Of a stretch of DNA of 64,000 nt, positions 41,875-54,266 are shown in pieces. Every line of letters begins with the position of its first letter. Positions within the stretch are counted from its first letter, which is position 1. Origin of the DNA: Furcasterigmium furcatum (taxonomy: Eukaryota > Ascomycota > Sordariomycetes > Glomerellales > Plectosphaerellaceae); assembly GCA_001599815.1 (NCBI GenBank), contig BCIA01000001.1, positions 6,942,641 to 7,006,640 on the forward strand. The letters run 5' to 3'. The notes beneath the pieces are model-generated. The model ran no database searches, was not told the origin of the DNA, and was given only the letters and a program-made list of their open reading frames with translations. A program made the translations under genes and the position numbers.

Positions 41875-44800
41875 CTAGTTGCCAAGCATCTGCTGCATCG
41901 CATTCAGCCTGTACGACTCGCTCTTCTCCATCAGCTCCTCGTGCCGGCCCTTCGTCACGACCTGCCCCGCCTCGCACACGAAGATGACATCCGCCTTGCG
42001 CACGGTGTGCAGCCTGTGCGCGATGGCGATGACCGTGATTCCCCTGGCCGCACGCTCAAGCCCCTCCTGCAGCGCCTTCTCGCTCTCGGCGTCCAGGGCG
42101 CTCGTGCTCTCGTCGAGCAGCAGGAGGCGCGGCTTGCGCACCAGCGCGCGGGCGATGGCCACGCGCTGCCGCTGCCCGCCGGAGAGCTGCGACCCGTTCG
42201 GGCCGCACTCCGTGTCGTACCCCTCCGGCAGGGCTGTGATGGTATCGTGGATGTTGGCGAGCTTGCACGCCTCGATGATCTCCTCGTCCGACGCCTCCTG
42301 GCCGGGCCGCGCGCCGAGACCGACGTTGAACTTGACGCTGCCGTCGAAGAGGGCGCTGTCCTGCGGCACGACGGCGATGTCGTCCCGGAACTCGGTTCCA
42401 CTGAGACGCGAGATGTCCTTGCCGTCGATCTCGACGGCGCCCGCGCTGGCGCGGTACATGCGCTGCACGAGGGCCATGATGGTCGACTTGCCGGCGCCCG
42501 AGGGGCCGACGAGGCCGCAGAACTGGCCGGGCTGGATCGTGAAGGACATGTCCTCCAGGATCTGGTGGTCAGGCCTGGCGGGATAGGAGAATGAGACGCC
42601 ACGGAACGTGACGCTCACGCCGCCCCTGCCGGAGGCCGGCTTCGGCTTCGACTCGGCTTTAGCCTCAAGATCAGTGTCCTTGGGCGAGGGCAGAACAAGT
42701 GCCTTGCCAGTCACGCTGGTCGAGGGGGTGAGATCCAGAAGGTTGAAGATCCTCACAGCGGCAGATCTGGCCTTGGAAACCTCGGGGGCGAGAGTGAACA
42801 TCTGGCCCCAGAGAGAGGCGCCGACCATCATGGCGACCAGGATGATCAGGAACTCCACCTGGGTACTGTTACCCTCGATGATCTGCTTGGAACCCCACCA
42901 GTAGGCAAATGCGTAGATCATGTTGCCAACACCGTTTTGGATTGCAAGCCAAATGTTGGCCCAGGTGCTGGCAGCAAGAATATCCTTCTTGGGGCCGCTC
43001 AATGCGCGCTTGAAGGTGCCGAACACCTCGTGCTCGAGAGACAGGGTGGAAACGGTCTTCATGGAGTTGACAGCCTCAACAGTGATGCCGACCGCGCTGG
43101 CGTAGGCATCAGCATGCTTCGCCTCAAACTTGGAGAGAGTCTTGAGTTGCATGATGCCCGATCCGAGAAGGATGGGCAGCAGGACAAGGCAGACCACTGC
43201 AATCTTCCATGAAATGATGTGGCAGACAATGATGGCCACGATAAGATTGACGACAACAGCCAGCGCAGTTCCCATGATCGAGCCACTGAAGCCACCAATG
43301 GCAGCGGCATCCTTGGTGATGACCGACAGCAATGTCGTGGGGTTGCGGTTCTTGGACTGATGCCACTCGACGTCCTGCTCGAACAGAGAGCGGAAGGACA
43401 AGACACGGATCCTGTACAGAAGGTTCTCGGCAATGAAGCCAAAAGCAGACCAACTCAGCGCGTTGGCGAACAGCTCAACGACGGCGAGCATGAAGAACAT
43501 GCCGGCGAGGAAGGCACCCCTGCTCCTGATGTAGCTCGGTTCGTTGCAGGGGCTGGAAGCACCGATGGCATGACCAAAGATGGCACCCGAGGCCGTGTAT
43601 GTGCAGCCGACAATGAAAGCAGCGCTGATAGCAAGGACAATCCAGAGCAGGTTGGGGCGGATCATCCTGCCGATGCTCTTGCAGACTTGCCAGCCGGACT
43701 GCTGGCGGTCGAGCTCGGAGATGCCTCCCTCCGAAGACTCGTCGCTAGCTTCCTTCTCCTTAGGTGACGCGTCCCCAGAAGTCTTGACGACATCAACGGG
43801 GTCGAGGGCGGCTTTTTCCATATCGATAGTGTCAAGAGACTGCTTGCTGACGCTGGGAATGGACTGAGCATCGTCATCGTCGGCGGGGCGCAGGTTCTGA
43901 AGGTTCACCAGGTTGGCGTACGCGCCGTTGCGGGCGATGAGCTCAAAGTGGCTGCCCTGCTCGACAATCTCTCCGGCGTTCATGACGATGATGTTATCGG
44001 CGTTCTTGATGGTCGACAGGCGATGGGCGATGGATATGAGGGTGCGGCCCTTGGAGGCGCCCTCGACAGCTTCCTGGATGCGCCTTTCACTAGCAGAATC
44101 GAGAGAAGCGGTGGCCTCGTCGAGAATCAGGATCTTAGGGTCGCGGATGAGGGCCCTAGCAAGGGCAATGCGCTGCCTCTGACCTCCGCTGACGAGCTTG
44201 CCACCGGTGCCGACCAGAGTACCATAATTGTGTTCGAGGCGGCCGATGAAGCCAGAGGCATCAGCAAGACCTGCGGCGTACTGGACGAGCTTGGCGATCT
44301 GAACGACCTCGGCGCCGTAGGATTCCGCAGCAGCAATCAGGTCAATCCCTCCTTTGACGTCTTCGGCGAGCTGGGACAGCTTGGGGCCGTGCAGAGTTGA
44401 CTTGAGCCACTGGTGCTCCTCCTTGGGAGAGTTGATGAGACCGAGGGCAATATTCTCGACGATGGAACGGTCGAGCAGGGACGGCTCCTGCTGGACCAAG
44501 CTGATGAAGCTCCTGAGGTTACGGACGTTCAAGTCCTTGACGTCATGCCCATCGAGCAAAACGGTTCCTTGATGAGGGTCATACAGGCGGCTAGACAGAC
44601 CGGCAATAGTGGACTTGCCACTTCCAGAAAGTCCGACAAGCGCAGTGTACTTCCCAGCGGGGCAGGTGAAAGAGACGTTCTTGAGAACAGGGTGGTCAGG
44701 CCTCGAAGGGTAGCTGAAGGTGACACCCTGGAACTCAATGCCGCCGGCGGTAGTTGACGGCAGCTTGTCGCCCTCGTCGTTGGTGCCGTTGATGTGCGAA

Positions 44801-46096
44801 GGCTGCTCAATGTCCTTCTTGAGCTTCAAGAAGGCAGCCGAGGCCGCGCCGAAGAGGGGCAGGAGGGGAGCAATGGCGCCGAGCATGACGCAGGCTGAAG
44901 CACGTTAGTCAAACCGCTCCCACATGCCCTAAGGACCGGAACGAAGGAGGCATACCGTCAATGATCAGGAAAACGACAGTGTAAATGGCACCAGCAGTTA
45001 CACCGCTGCCGCCGTCAGGCGCCTCGGCATTCCTGGCAATCTCAATGCTGCCCTGCCAGTACGCCAGGGCATTGGCCGCGAAGGCGATGAAATACAGGAG
45101 GCCAGCCTGGACGCCAGCCCAGACGGCCTTCTTGATGCCCTGCTTGTGCGCCTCACGCATGTGAGTGGCAAACTTGGCTTCCAGACGGGGTCCAGCGCCA
45201 AAGGCCTGGACGACAGTGACGTGTGACAGCGCCTCCGAGGCAATGGACGACGCCGACGCGATGCCGTCGGACATCTTGCCCGAGTACTTCTGGACGAAGC
45301 CGCCGCAGATGACGGCCATGAAGAGGAAGGCCGGCACGAGCGAGACGAGGATACCGGCGAGCTTTGCATACTTAATGAAGCCGACGACGTAGGCGGTGAC
45401 GAAAAAGGAGATGGTGGCAATGAAGATGCCGACCTTCTCGGAGGTGCCCGACTGGATGAGGGAGATGTCGGCGTTGAGGCGCGAGGAGACCTCGCCGGCC
45501 TGGCGGTTGTCGAAGAAGGCCGTGTCCTGCTTGAGGAGGCTCTGGAAGTACTTCTCGCGCAGGCGGTGGGCGAGGCGCTGGGAGACGACGGACCACATGA
45601 GGAAGTAGGCGTAGATGAGGACGAGGGCGCCGGCGCTGATGTAGACGAGCTGGAGGACCTTCTCGTTGACGGTGTTCTGGGCAGCCACGGGGTCGGCGGT
45701 GCCCTGTTCATTGGCGCAGGTGGTGTCGTTCATCTCGTCGACGAGCTGGCCGAAGAGGATACCCATAATGGGGAAGGGAGTGCCGGCGACAATGGCGATC
45801 AGGGTGCCGAGGCCGATGAGGGTGTAGTCGAGCCATGTCGGGTCGGCGTAGAAGAGGAGGTGGATGTAGCTGAAGAGCGACTCGGAGAGCTATCGTGTGT
45901 CAGCTAGAAGCTTCAAGAGTGTCGTGAAGGTGACGAGGAATTCGGACCAACTAACCTTTGGGCCTGGCGCCTCCTCCTTCTTGGGCTCTTCGGGCTGTGT
46001 CTGAGAGGCATCAGAGGCATCGGCGTTCTTCTCATTCTCAGCATTGGGGGTCGTGGCTTGCTGAGGCAGAGCCTCTTTGGAGGGTTGGTCTGCCAT
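41875..46096 (-). CDS. Full-size ABCB (MDR-type) exporter, candidate siderophore-locus transporter (SitT-like)
   Basis: Three exons, 45956-46096, 44956-45889 and 41875-44894, give 1364 residues in a TMD1-NBD1-TMD2-NBD2 order. NBD1 has Walker A GLSGSGKST (about 446), signature VSGGQRQRIALARAL and Walker B ILILDEATASLD; the signature begins V instead of L. NBD2 has GPSGAGKST (about 1157), LSGGQRQRVAIARAL and LLLLDESTSALD, so both sites look functional. TMD1 starts with DPTWLDYTLIGLGTL after a cytosolic acidic head. The protein is a plasma-membrane or vacuolar efflux pump. Its promoter, shared with the oxidoreductase at 47396, holds four perfect and two near-perfect iron GATA motifs. In Aspergillus fumigatus an ABC transporter (SitT) lies in the sidF-sidH-sidD cluster; here the distance to the SidF-like gene is about 10 kb. 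That parallel is inference. Confidence 0.93.
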
Positions 46097-46528
46097 GACT
46101 GACGCCTATGTAGGAGGAAACCCCGAATCTTCAACGCTCAAAGTCAAGCCTCGGGACGTCTCTGCATCTGGGAGGGGAGAAAAGGAGCAAGAATACCCGG
46201 GCTGGGGGGAGGGAAGATAGGAAGGGGATGTCGGGCCAAGCAATGGCAGGATTTTTTCCCGAAAGGAACTTTGTCTGATGAGATGCCTCAGCTGGGTGCG
46301 TCCGGATCTTGCAAGACTTCCAGAAAAAAACCTGGGAGGAGCAGGGCGGCGGCGGCTTTCGACGGCCCCTCACGAGCTTCGCAAGGGGGGGGAGGGGACA
46401 GATCCAGGGGTCCCGGTCGCGCCATGGGGCACAAGACGGGACGTGCTGATCGTTGCCATCGCGGAAGACGCAGCCAAGAGGGCTCGGCCGAGGAGATGCT
46501 GGGAGCGACCGACGTCGGCAGACGCACG

Positions 46529-46567
46529 ATCAGATAATTGGGCGAGGGCGGTGATCGGATCAGATAA
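46529..46567 (+). promoter_or_regulatory. Pair of ATCAGATAA iron-GATA motifs, 30 bp apart
   Basis: ATCAGATAA occurs at 46529-46537 and again at 46559-46567 in the same orientation, 30 bp apart (about three helical turns). ATCWGATAA is the preferred site of SreA/Sre1/Fep1-type GATA repressors that shut off iron uptake when iron is plentiful. They lie about 430-470 bp upstream of the ABC transporter start. Confidence 0.65.
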
Positions 46568-46765
46568 TTTCTCTTGGTCCCATTCCGGTGCACGTCTAGC
46601 CGGGCTTGGCGGTGTCGATAGTGTTGAGGAAGGTCGACGCGAGAAAATGGCGCATCCCACTCGGGGCTGCTTCGCCTCGTCCTCCCCTGCGGTGTTGAGG
46701 GTGAGTCTGGAGCATATTCGTCCGGTTACGTTGTTTGCGGGTCGGTCGATGGGAGGAAAACCGGG

Positions 46766-46774
46766 TTATCAGAT
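46766..46774 (-). promoter_or_regulatory. Iron-GATA motif ATCTGATAA (minus strand)
   Basis: TTATCAGAT on the plus strand is ATCTGATAA on the minus strand, a perfect ATCWGATAA match in the ABC transporter/oxidoreductase divergent promoter. Confidence 0.6.
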
Positions 46775-46877
46775 GAGGGGAAATGAGGCAGGTGAAGCCG
46801 AGGGAGGCGCGATCCAATTGCAGTGCAGGAGCACCCGGCGATGGAGCCGTTAGCGGGGGGCTTGACGCTGAGGGCGG

Positions 46878-46886
46878 ATCTGATAA
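46878..46886 (+). promoter_or_regulatory. Iron-GATA motif ATCTGATAA
   Basis: The fourth perfect ATCWGATAA of this divergent promoter, about 510 bp upstream of the oxidoreductase start and 780 bp from the ABC start. Confidence 0.6.
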
Positions 46887-47056
46887 CTTTAATCAGGTCC
46901 ACAGCGGAGCTTCGACCTGTGCGAAAGTTCCCTCTCGACCCCTCCAGCCCACTCATCCGCCGGAGCTCACCATCATCGGCGCTGTTGACTGGCCCGCGAG
47001 CATCCAGTCCTCGTTCCTGTTTTGTTCTTTGTTACGTGTGACAAAAGGCCCATTTG

Positions 47057-47085
47057 CTATCAGATTTCCGCCCATGCTATCAGAT
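47057..47085 (-). promoter_or_regulatory. Two near-consensus iron-GATA motifs in a 20-bp direct repeat
   Basis: CTATCAGAT occurs at 47057-47065 and 47077-47085, each one base off TTATCWGAT. The repeat period is 20 bp. They are the nearest such motifs to the oxidoreductase start. Confidence 0.4.
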
Positions 47086-47395
47086 GGCCGAGTGGCCCGA
47101 CCGAGCCTGCGTCCCCTGCCTCCGAACCAGGAACTCGGATGGATGATGAGGGTGCACATATGTAATACTCACCGAGCCAAGAACTCGACCACGAGGACAT
47201 GCAAAAGCTCAACCCCTCCGTGGTCTCTAGTCTTCGTGTATTCTTTCCCTTCTCCATCTTCTTTTCTTCTCTCCCTGCTCGCTCTCTCCATCATCCCACT
47301 CTCCATCCCACGTCGCGTGTCTTGACTGATCCGCGTCGCATCTCGCGCGTAAAGACAACCTTGCTTTTCTCTTGAAGCCTCACCTCATCGTCATC

Positions 47396-48820
47396 ATGGG
47401 CTCTGTAGCCGCCACCGCTCCCTTCCGCTTCCTCATCGTGGGCGGCTCGTACTCCGGCCTCTCGAGCGCCCTCAACCTCGTCGACATCTGCAATGGCCGC
47501 TCTCCTCGCATGTCCCAGGACCCCTACCCCCACCACCCAGAGTTCAAGCGCATCCCCGTAGACATCACCATTGTCGACGAGAGGGACGGCTTCTGTTAGT
47601 CAAACCGCCCGCCTCACTCGTGTCGTAGCCTGCAACTCACATCTCACCTCCAGTCCACCTCATCGGCGGGCCCCTCGCCTTCGCCTCCTCCGAGTACGCC
47701 TCCAAGGCCTGGATCAAGTTCGCCGACATCCCCGCCCTTCAAAGGCCCAACATCCGCTTCATCCAGGGCTCCCTCGACAAGGTGGACCAGAAGCAGAAGT
47801 CCGCCACCATCCTCACCCACCTCACCAAGATCCCCCAGGATGTCTCCTACGACTTCATGATCACCGCCACCGGCCTCCGCCGGCCCTTCCCCGTCGTCCC
47901 CCAGTCCCTGCTGCGCAAGCAGTGGCTCCTCGAGGCCGAGGAACAGATCCACGCCGTCCAGAACGCCCCCGACGGCGTCGTCATCGTCGGCGGAGGCGCC
48001 GTCGGCATCGAGATGGCCGCCGAGCTCAAGCTCGTCAAGCCCGACGCCAAGGTCACCCTCGTCCACTCCCGCGACCAGCTCCTCTCCTCCGAGGGCCTCT
48101 CCGACGAGTGCAAGGACAAGGCCCTCGAGCTGACCCTCGAGGCCGGCGTCGAGGTCCTCCTGGGCCACCGCCTCGCCTCCTCCAACAAGCTCCCCGGCCC
48201 CGAGGGCGCCCGCGCCCGCTACGAGGTCGAGTTCACCAACGGCCACAAGATCACCGCCAACGAGGTCATCATGGCCATCTCCCGCCCCAAGCCGTCCACC
48301 GCCTTCGCGGACCCCGCCACCCTCGACGAGGAGGGCTACATCAAGATCCAGCCGTCGCTCTTCCTTGAGCCCGGCGAGGGCGTCGCGAACCCCGAGTCGC
48401 ACCTCGTCGTCGGCGACGTCGCCAAGTGGTCCGGCATCAAGCGCTGCGGCAGCGCGATGCACCACGGCCACTTCGCCGCGTTCAACGCCCACCAGAAGAT
48501 GCTGGCCATCCTGACGGGCGACAGGCCGCGCGAGGAGGACAGGCACGTCCCCGCGTACAAGAAGCTCGAGCCCGTGCCGCCCCTGATCGGCCTCGCCGTC
48601 GGCAAGAAGGCCGTCGCGTACGGGCCGGAGATGGGCACCATCAGCGGCGAGGACGTGATGGAGGCCTACTTCAGGGACGACCTTGGTTTCACGAGTGAGT
48701 ACACTTCCCCAGTCGTGTGATGAGAGTCGATGCTAATAGATGTTAGTCTGCTGGAACTACATGGGCCTGGGCAAGTCTCCCGCCGAGGAGGAGGCGGCCG
48801 CTGTTGAGATCAAGGCGTGA
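47396..48820 (+). CDS. AMID/AIF-like FAD-dependent oxidoreductase
   Basis: Exons 47396-47594, 47654-48694 and 48747-48820 give 437 residues. The first dinucleotide fold is RFLIVGGSYSGLSSALNL (residues 11-28) for FAD. The second, VVIVGGGAVGIEMAAELKL at about 170, binds NAD(P)H. HLVVGDVAKWSG (about 320) is the third conserved block, and the C-terminus ends CWNYMGLGKSP. The family (AMID, fungal Aif1 homologues, class II-like NADH oxidoreductases) transfers electrons from NAD(P)H to quinones or other acceptors. There is no N-terminal targeting sequence. Because it shares a GATA-rich promoter with the ABC transporter it may be iron-responsive, but any part in reductive iron release is speculation. 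Confidence 0.88.
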
Positions 48821-49461
48821 TGGGTGTCATTTCTGATCTGCGGGAACTGGATGGGCGGTATACCATGCATTGGCGTTGGAAGGCGTTGAGGCGGGGTTAA
48901 ATGTTTCTAGATGGGGCACATAAATGCAAATAGGTTGGGACTGAATGGTACTTTCTTTAGACACAAAAGTCCCAGAAGGAGCCGAGTGAATGTGAGCCAC
49001 GTCTCGGTGAATCATAGCCTCACCGAGAGCCCCGCCAATCAAGCCTTGACCACTATAGGTACCTGCCTTGGGCTTCACCACAACCCCTTATCGCCCCGGG
49101 TTTTCTGAAATATGGTAAAGGGGTCCGGCACCGGTGGCCAAGGGGAAATTCTAAGATTAGTAGCCCAACTAAGCTTTCACGGCGCGGGACCGGGGCGGGT
49201 TCAGACTCCCGCACTGGTCGCTGGCCTTCTCTTCGCAAGATAACTTGTGCTTGGGAAGGGCAGTGACCTTTTGCATTTTGCTTTTTTGAGGGACCTCCTT
49301 TTTGTCAATATAAATTTACATGACTAGAATAGGCAATCGCCAGCTGGCTCTGGACACACACGAGGGACCCGCAGCTGCCAGACAAGACAACATTTTGCAT
49401 GTCTAGTTAATCTAAGTTTAGATTGATGCTTTTTTACATTAGGCTACACGCTCTTTTGAAC
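48821..49461. other. Convergent intergenic region without a supported gene
   Basis: About 640 bp between the oxidoreductase stop and the stop of the SAT4-family gene; A/T-rich at 49260-49330. Nothing was recognised. Confidence 0.45.
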
Positions 49462-50783
49462 TTATACAGAATTCTGCCCATTGCCTCCAGCTCTCTGATG
49501 CACAGGTCGCGACGTCATCTCATATTCCTCCTCCTCCGGGATGGACCCCGTCGGGCGTGCCGCGTCCCCGGACTCATACTGGACCGATATCTCGGTGGTG
49601 CGGGAGATGGATCCCGGCACCGGCTTCTGTCCGCCGAGAATGCTGCGGTCGCTGCTGGCGTCCCCGTCCAGCTCGCCGTCGATGTCGTTGGGGTCGCGGC
49701 GGATCTGCGACTTGATCTGGACCTTGTTGGTGGACTGCAGGTAGCCGTTCGCCATCCTCGAGGAGGAGTTGTAGCCGCCGGAGCGGGCGGCGTCGCGGAA
49801 GAGGACGCGCAGGACCGGCACGGAGGCGGCGATGATCGTCGTCGCGGGCTCCGCGTAGGAGAAGATCCAGAAGTACATGGTGCTCATGAGGACTGGGGAG
49901 AGACTAGTCAGCATTCCCGGGCTTCGAAGCAAGCAAGGGCGGCATCGGGATTCGGAGATTGGACGTACATTGGCGCCCCATGATGTCTAACATGAGGATG
50001 CTCTGGGAGACTTTGACGATGGCGATCACACCAGCGCTGGGACCGGATTAGCAAGACTCACAACACAGGTGGGAGGGCTCGAGCGCTACGCACATGATCC
50101 CGAAACTCATGGCGATGCCAACGCTGATTTTCTCGGTCTTGTCCATGTGCAATCCAAGCACGACTCTCCATGGGAGGAAGGCGAGGACGAAATCAGTCAG
50201 GGCAGAATAAGCTGAGAACTTCGGTCAGCATACAACATCCCGGGGTGAATGGCGGGGGACACCGACTCGATGTGACAATGTTGAACGTGTTCGGGTAGCT
50301 CACGTCCCAACACTCTGGTCCCGGCAGATGGTGCCGAGACGGGTTGCCACAGATCGGATGCCAGACCAGGATGGCGTGTGTCGGTAGCAAGACGCTCACG
50401 GACACGATGATAGCCCAGATGATGATCTTCTGCATCTTCGTCGAGAACCGGAGCAGGGTGACGCCAAAAGACACCTTGGTAAGAGTCAGTGACAGCAGAT
50501 GGCAGCTGTGCACAAAGGGTGTTATGGCCTCCATCCGGTCCTGGTCGAGATTCCTGCCATCGGCGCTCAGATGGCCGAGGCGCATGATCTCCGAGAGACA
50601 TCCCGCCCCCGCGACGAGGATCACCCAGCCCAGGATAAGGATGTAGTCGTCCCACCAGACTTGTCGACTTCGCGTCATTCGGCAGAAGAGCCGGGTGCCG
50701 AGGAGGATCGTCGAGGCGGCCACAAGAGGCCAAACGGCCCCGTTAATGGTGACCTCAGCATTGGCCGGAAACTCCCAGTCCAT
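49462..50783 (-). CDS. SAT4/PTH11-like rhodopsin-domain integral membrane protein
   Basis: Exons 50267-50783, 50094-50211, 49969-50036 and 49462-49892 give 377 residues. Seven hydrophobic helices are visible, with family marks TRLFCRMTRSRQVWWDDYIL, SLTLTKVSFGVTLLRFS, IWAIIVSVSVLLPTHAILVW, a cysteine pair in the loop (HPICGN and PECWD), TYSALTDFVLAFLPWRVV and AGVIAIVKVSQSILML. The cytosolic tail of about 110 residues is Ser-rich and contains SRTTEISVQYESG. Fungal proteins of this fungal-only family act as membrane sensors or unknown transport factors; many lie in metabolite clusters. The start at 50783 (MDWEFPANAEVTINGAVWPL) is preferred over an ATG 93 bases upstream, which would add a non-family tail. 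Confidence 0.87.
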
Positions 50784-52574
50784 CTTGTCGCCGGTGCCAC
50801 GGGTCTCGCGGGTATCGTGGTCTTGGGGATGGATCAAAAGAGCATAACAGTAGCGACGAGGGACGTGGGAGATCAAGATCCGCAGAAGATCAGCGTATAT
50901 AGGTTAAGTCTCTGGCCTGTGGCATCCCTGGCGGCTGCTCGCCTGTTGGTGGCGATGGAGGCCGTTGAGAAACCTGAACTGGGGTGCCTGGGGTCGCTTT
51001 AGGGTTTCTTCCCCGTCTGATAGCGTCAAATGGAACCGAAAATGGCCTGCTTTCTGCATGCTCCGTATATCCACTGGCCTATTTGATACGCCTGCTGACG
51101 TTCCGGGGTCCCCGCCCCCCTGGTTCCTGCAGCAGGTCTTACTCGTACAACTTTTAGTTAATAAACACAAGATCCTTTGCCGGAAAGAATGGGTGGGCTC
51201 GTATTGTTAGCCGCGGGGAGGGGGGACTATTTGTGCGTAGTCTGCGGGTACGCCCGGGCCGTTATGCTTAAACGTATCGGGCATCGTCTCAGGCTTTCTT
51301 CTAGAACTCTTTTTGACAGCCCACGGACCTCGCATTCTCTGGCTTCGGGTAAAGAACAGATGCATTGACTTGCCATAGCAGACCGTCGGTCGCCTGGGGT
51401 CCCTGATGTTCCGAGACGACAACGGTTGGAGAAGAGAAATATTCATCGGCCAGGATGGGAAGGTGACAGCACATCATATACGTACTCAATTTGCTACAGA
51501 CAAGGATTTCAGGCGGAGATACCGGACATGGGAGGTTACCAGTGGGCTGACTCGAACCCGCAGGACTGGCACACTCTCTGCACTGCATGAAAAAGTCCCG
51601 CGAGGCACAGTACATAGCCACGCGACCCAAGTGCCGGGCCATGCTGCAGTACCGGTCACACTGACAACGTTCGTGCTGATAGATTTCTGGCCCTCCTTGT
51701 GAATCGAGGCATCTTCTCCTTGACGACAGGTTGAATTCTCGAACCGAAACTGAAAAACCAACCCTCATCTCTCATCCTCCGCCGCGGGCGTCTCCGGTCA
51801 GCAAGAGGCGAACTAGTGTTTTCAGGATCCAGAAAAGGGGCGACCGGTGATTGCTAGCACCTCCCTAGCGTGGCTTGGTTCAACGTTTTATGTCAGGGGT
51901 ATCTCGCCGGTGTCCAGAAAAATATGCACCTTTCGGAGAAAGTAGCAGGGCGTCTCGGACCTGATCCCCGAGAGTCACGGGGCGAAGCAAAGAGACCCTG
52001 TGGCGCGCCCTCGAAGTCTCTACTCATATAATGAGCTTTCAAATTTCAGCTCGTCTTTTTTGTTTACCGCGAAATACGATGGAGATATGGATTTCTTAAC
52101 GGGAATTAGTTTCGACCGTGGTGAGGTTGAAGACGTGAGGTCTGGAAAAGATTGCGGCGGTGCCACTTTTGATACTCCGAATGCCAAGACCGGAGAAATG
52201 GTGGGGCCCGGCCGGCTGGGTCGGCAAGCCAGGCAGTCCGCACGCATACACAGTACAGCGTATACACGTCCAGACATATCCGTACTTGATACATAATTAC
52301 CATCGGTTCTGCCCTGGAGACACTATCGAGTGGAGTGTCCAGGGATCCTCAATGCCTTTCCCAGACAGAACGAAAGATCCAATCTTGGCCTTCATTGGCA
52401 TGATATCGCATTGGCCTAATCTCGCTGACATCCATCCAGCATGTGCTCCTCTCCTCCCGGGTCCCTTAATATATTAAGAACATCTCAGCGTTGCCATGTG
52501 GCATTTGTTCCTTAGCCTTCTTGGTCCATCCCTTCCTGTCGATCGTTACCTGTTCTATTAGTCTAATCAGCACC
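50784..52574. other. Intergenic region between the SAT4-family and FAD oxidase genes
   Basis: About 1.8 kb between divergent starts. No gene is supported, and no ATCWGATAA was found, unlike the flanking divergent regions. Confidence 0.5.
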
Positions 52575-54266
52575 ATGGTTCGTCTGTTGGATCTCGCCGC
52601 TGTCGCCCTGCTTGCGGGCACCTCGCTTGCCAAGCGCACTGGCATCAAGGCCGTGAGTCCTTTCCGCACCTTTTCCGATTCTGGAGGCTGACCGACGCGA
52701 CATCTAGTGCGATGCTCTGCTTGATGCTGGTCTTGGGGACGTCCTCCTGCTTCCCACCGGCCCCTCGGACGCCTACCTCGACAGCGTGACCTCCTACTAC
52801 GCTGCTGGGCCCAGGCTCCTCCGGCCCTTCTGCGTCCTGCAGCCGCACACCACGCAGGAGGTTGCCGATGCCGTCAAGGCGCTGTCTCCCCTGACCGGTG
52901 CCGGGCAGTGGCACATCGCCGTTCGCGGCGCTGGCCACGGCCACTGGGGAGGCAACAACATCGACCAGGGCGTCACCCTTGACCTCACCCGGTTGAACGA
53001 GACCGTCATCCACCAGTCCAGCTGCAACAAGACCGTGAGTAAAGGATACTGATCCATATGCCGTGCAACGAGACGCTAACGTTTGTCGTCGTCCAGATCG
53101 CCTCAGTTGGTGCTGGCTCCGGATGGGCTGGCGCTGCCGTCGAAGCTCAGAAGTTCAACCGCACCGTCAACGGCGGCCGCATCGGCAATGTCGGTGTTGC
53201 CGGCCTGACTCTGGGCTGCGGCATGGGTTTCGCGACTGCCAAGGGCGGCTTCGCCTGTGACAGTGTCGTCAACTACGAGGTGGTCCTGGCCAACGGTGAC
53301 GTCGTCGACGCGAACAAGAGCGAGAACCCCGACCTCTTCAAGGCCCTCAAGGGCGGCGGCAGCAACTTCGGCATCGTCACCCGCTTCGACCTCGAGACCT
53401 ACCCCTCGGAGAACATCTACGGTGGTCTTCTGTTCGTCCCCTGGACCAACTGGGAGGTTCTTGCCGACAACTTCGTCGAGGTCATCGGCCAGATCGAGGA
53501 GAACCCCAACGACAGCCAGTTCATCATGTACGGCTACACGGCTGGCGACGCCCAACCTGTTGTTGGTACCATGGTGATGAACCTGGAGGGCCGCGACGAC
53601 ACCCTTCCCTTCCGCCACCTCGACGGCATGGAGAAGAACATGGACATGAGGATGCACACCACCATGGGCGCCTTCATCGACATGATGAGGGACCCCGGCG
53701 GCAACTAGTACGTATACCTCGGCATAACCCCAGCCCCCCTGTCCAAGTAAGTTCTGTCGCTGACGCCGCGTAGCAACGTCTGGTACACCATGGTCTTCCA
53801 CAACGAGAGGCGCATCCTCGACAAGGCCGCCGAGATTTTCCTCCAGCTCATCGAGGACTCCAACCGCGCCTTCCCCGACGGCACCTTCAACCTCAACTTC
53901 GTCCTGCAGCCCATGCCCAAGTTCTACGGCCAGAAGAACGCCGGCAACAACGTCATCGGCCTCGACAAGACTCTGACGCAGGACTCGATCATCCTCGCCG
54001 CCGAGGTCGCCGCCAGGACCCTCGAGGAGCGCGCCTACTTCACCGCCCGCATCTCCCAGGTCATCGCCGAGCTGGAGGAGTACACAAAGTCCATCGACGC
54101 CTACGTCCCCTACAAGTACATGAACTACGCCGACCCCACCCAGGACGTGCTCAGCTCCTACGGCGCCGAGAACGTCGCCTTCCTCAAGCGCGTCGCGAAG
54201 GAGTACGACCCCAGCGGGTTCTTCCAGACCAGGGTCACCGGCGGCTTCAAGCTTTCCAACGTTTAA
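52575..54266 (+). CDS. Secreted FAD-linked oxidase (BBE / VAO-PCMH family)
   Basis: Four exons, 52575-52652, 52708-53034, 53097-53707 and 53774-54266, give 502 residues. Residues 1-19 (MVRLLDLAAVALLAGTSLA) are a signal peptide. The FAD_binding_4 domain shows LRPFCVLQPHTTQEVADAVK, AVRGAGHGHWGGNNIDQGVT and ASVGAGSGWAGAAVEAQKFN, with VAGLTLGCGMGFATAKGGFA; GAGHGHWGG includes the histidine position that carries covalent FAD in this family. The C-terminal BBE segment reads YMNYADPTQDVLSSYGAEN and ends KEYDPSGFFQTRV. Enzymes of this kind oxidise alcohols, sugars or alkaloid-like substrates with oxygen; the substrate here is unknown. Introns 2 and 3 are typical (GTGAGT..CCAG; GTACGT..GTAG). There is no iron GATA motif in its promoter. 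Confidence 0.9.

Noticed and set aside
47571..48546. Long open frames in other frames of the AMID-like gene (265 and 300 codons)
   Set aside because: One is an Arg/Pro-rich frame on the same strand, the other a Gly/Val/Glu-rich antisense frame. The FAD motifs and splice joins lie in the annotated frame.
52000..52296. 98-codon plus-strand frame upstream of the FAD oxidase
   Set aside because: No ATG at its beginning, no family resemblance, and the region fits a promoter.
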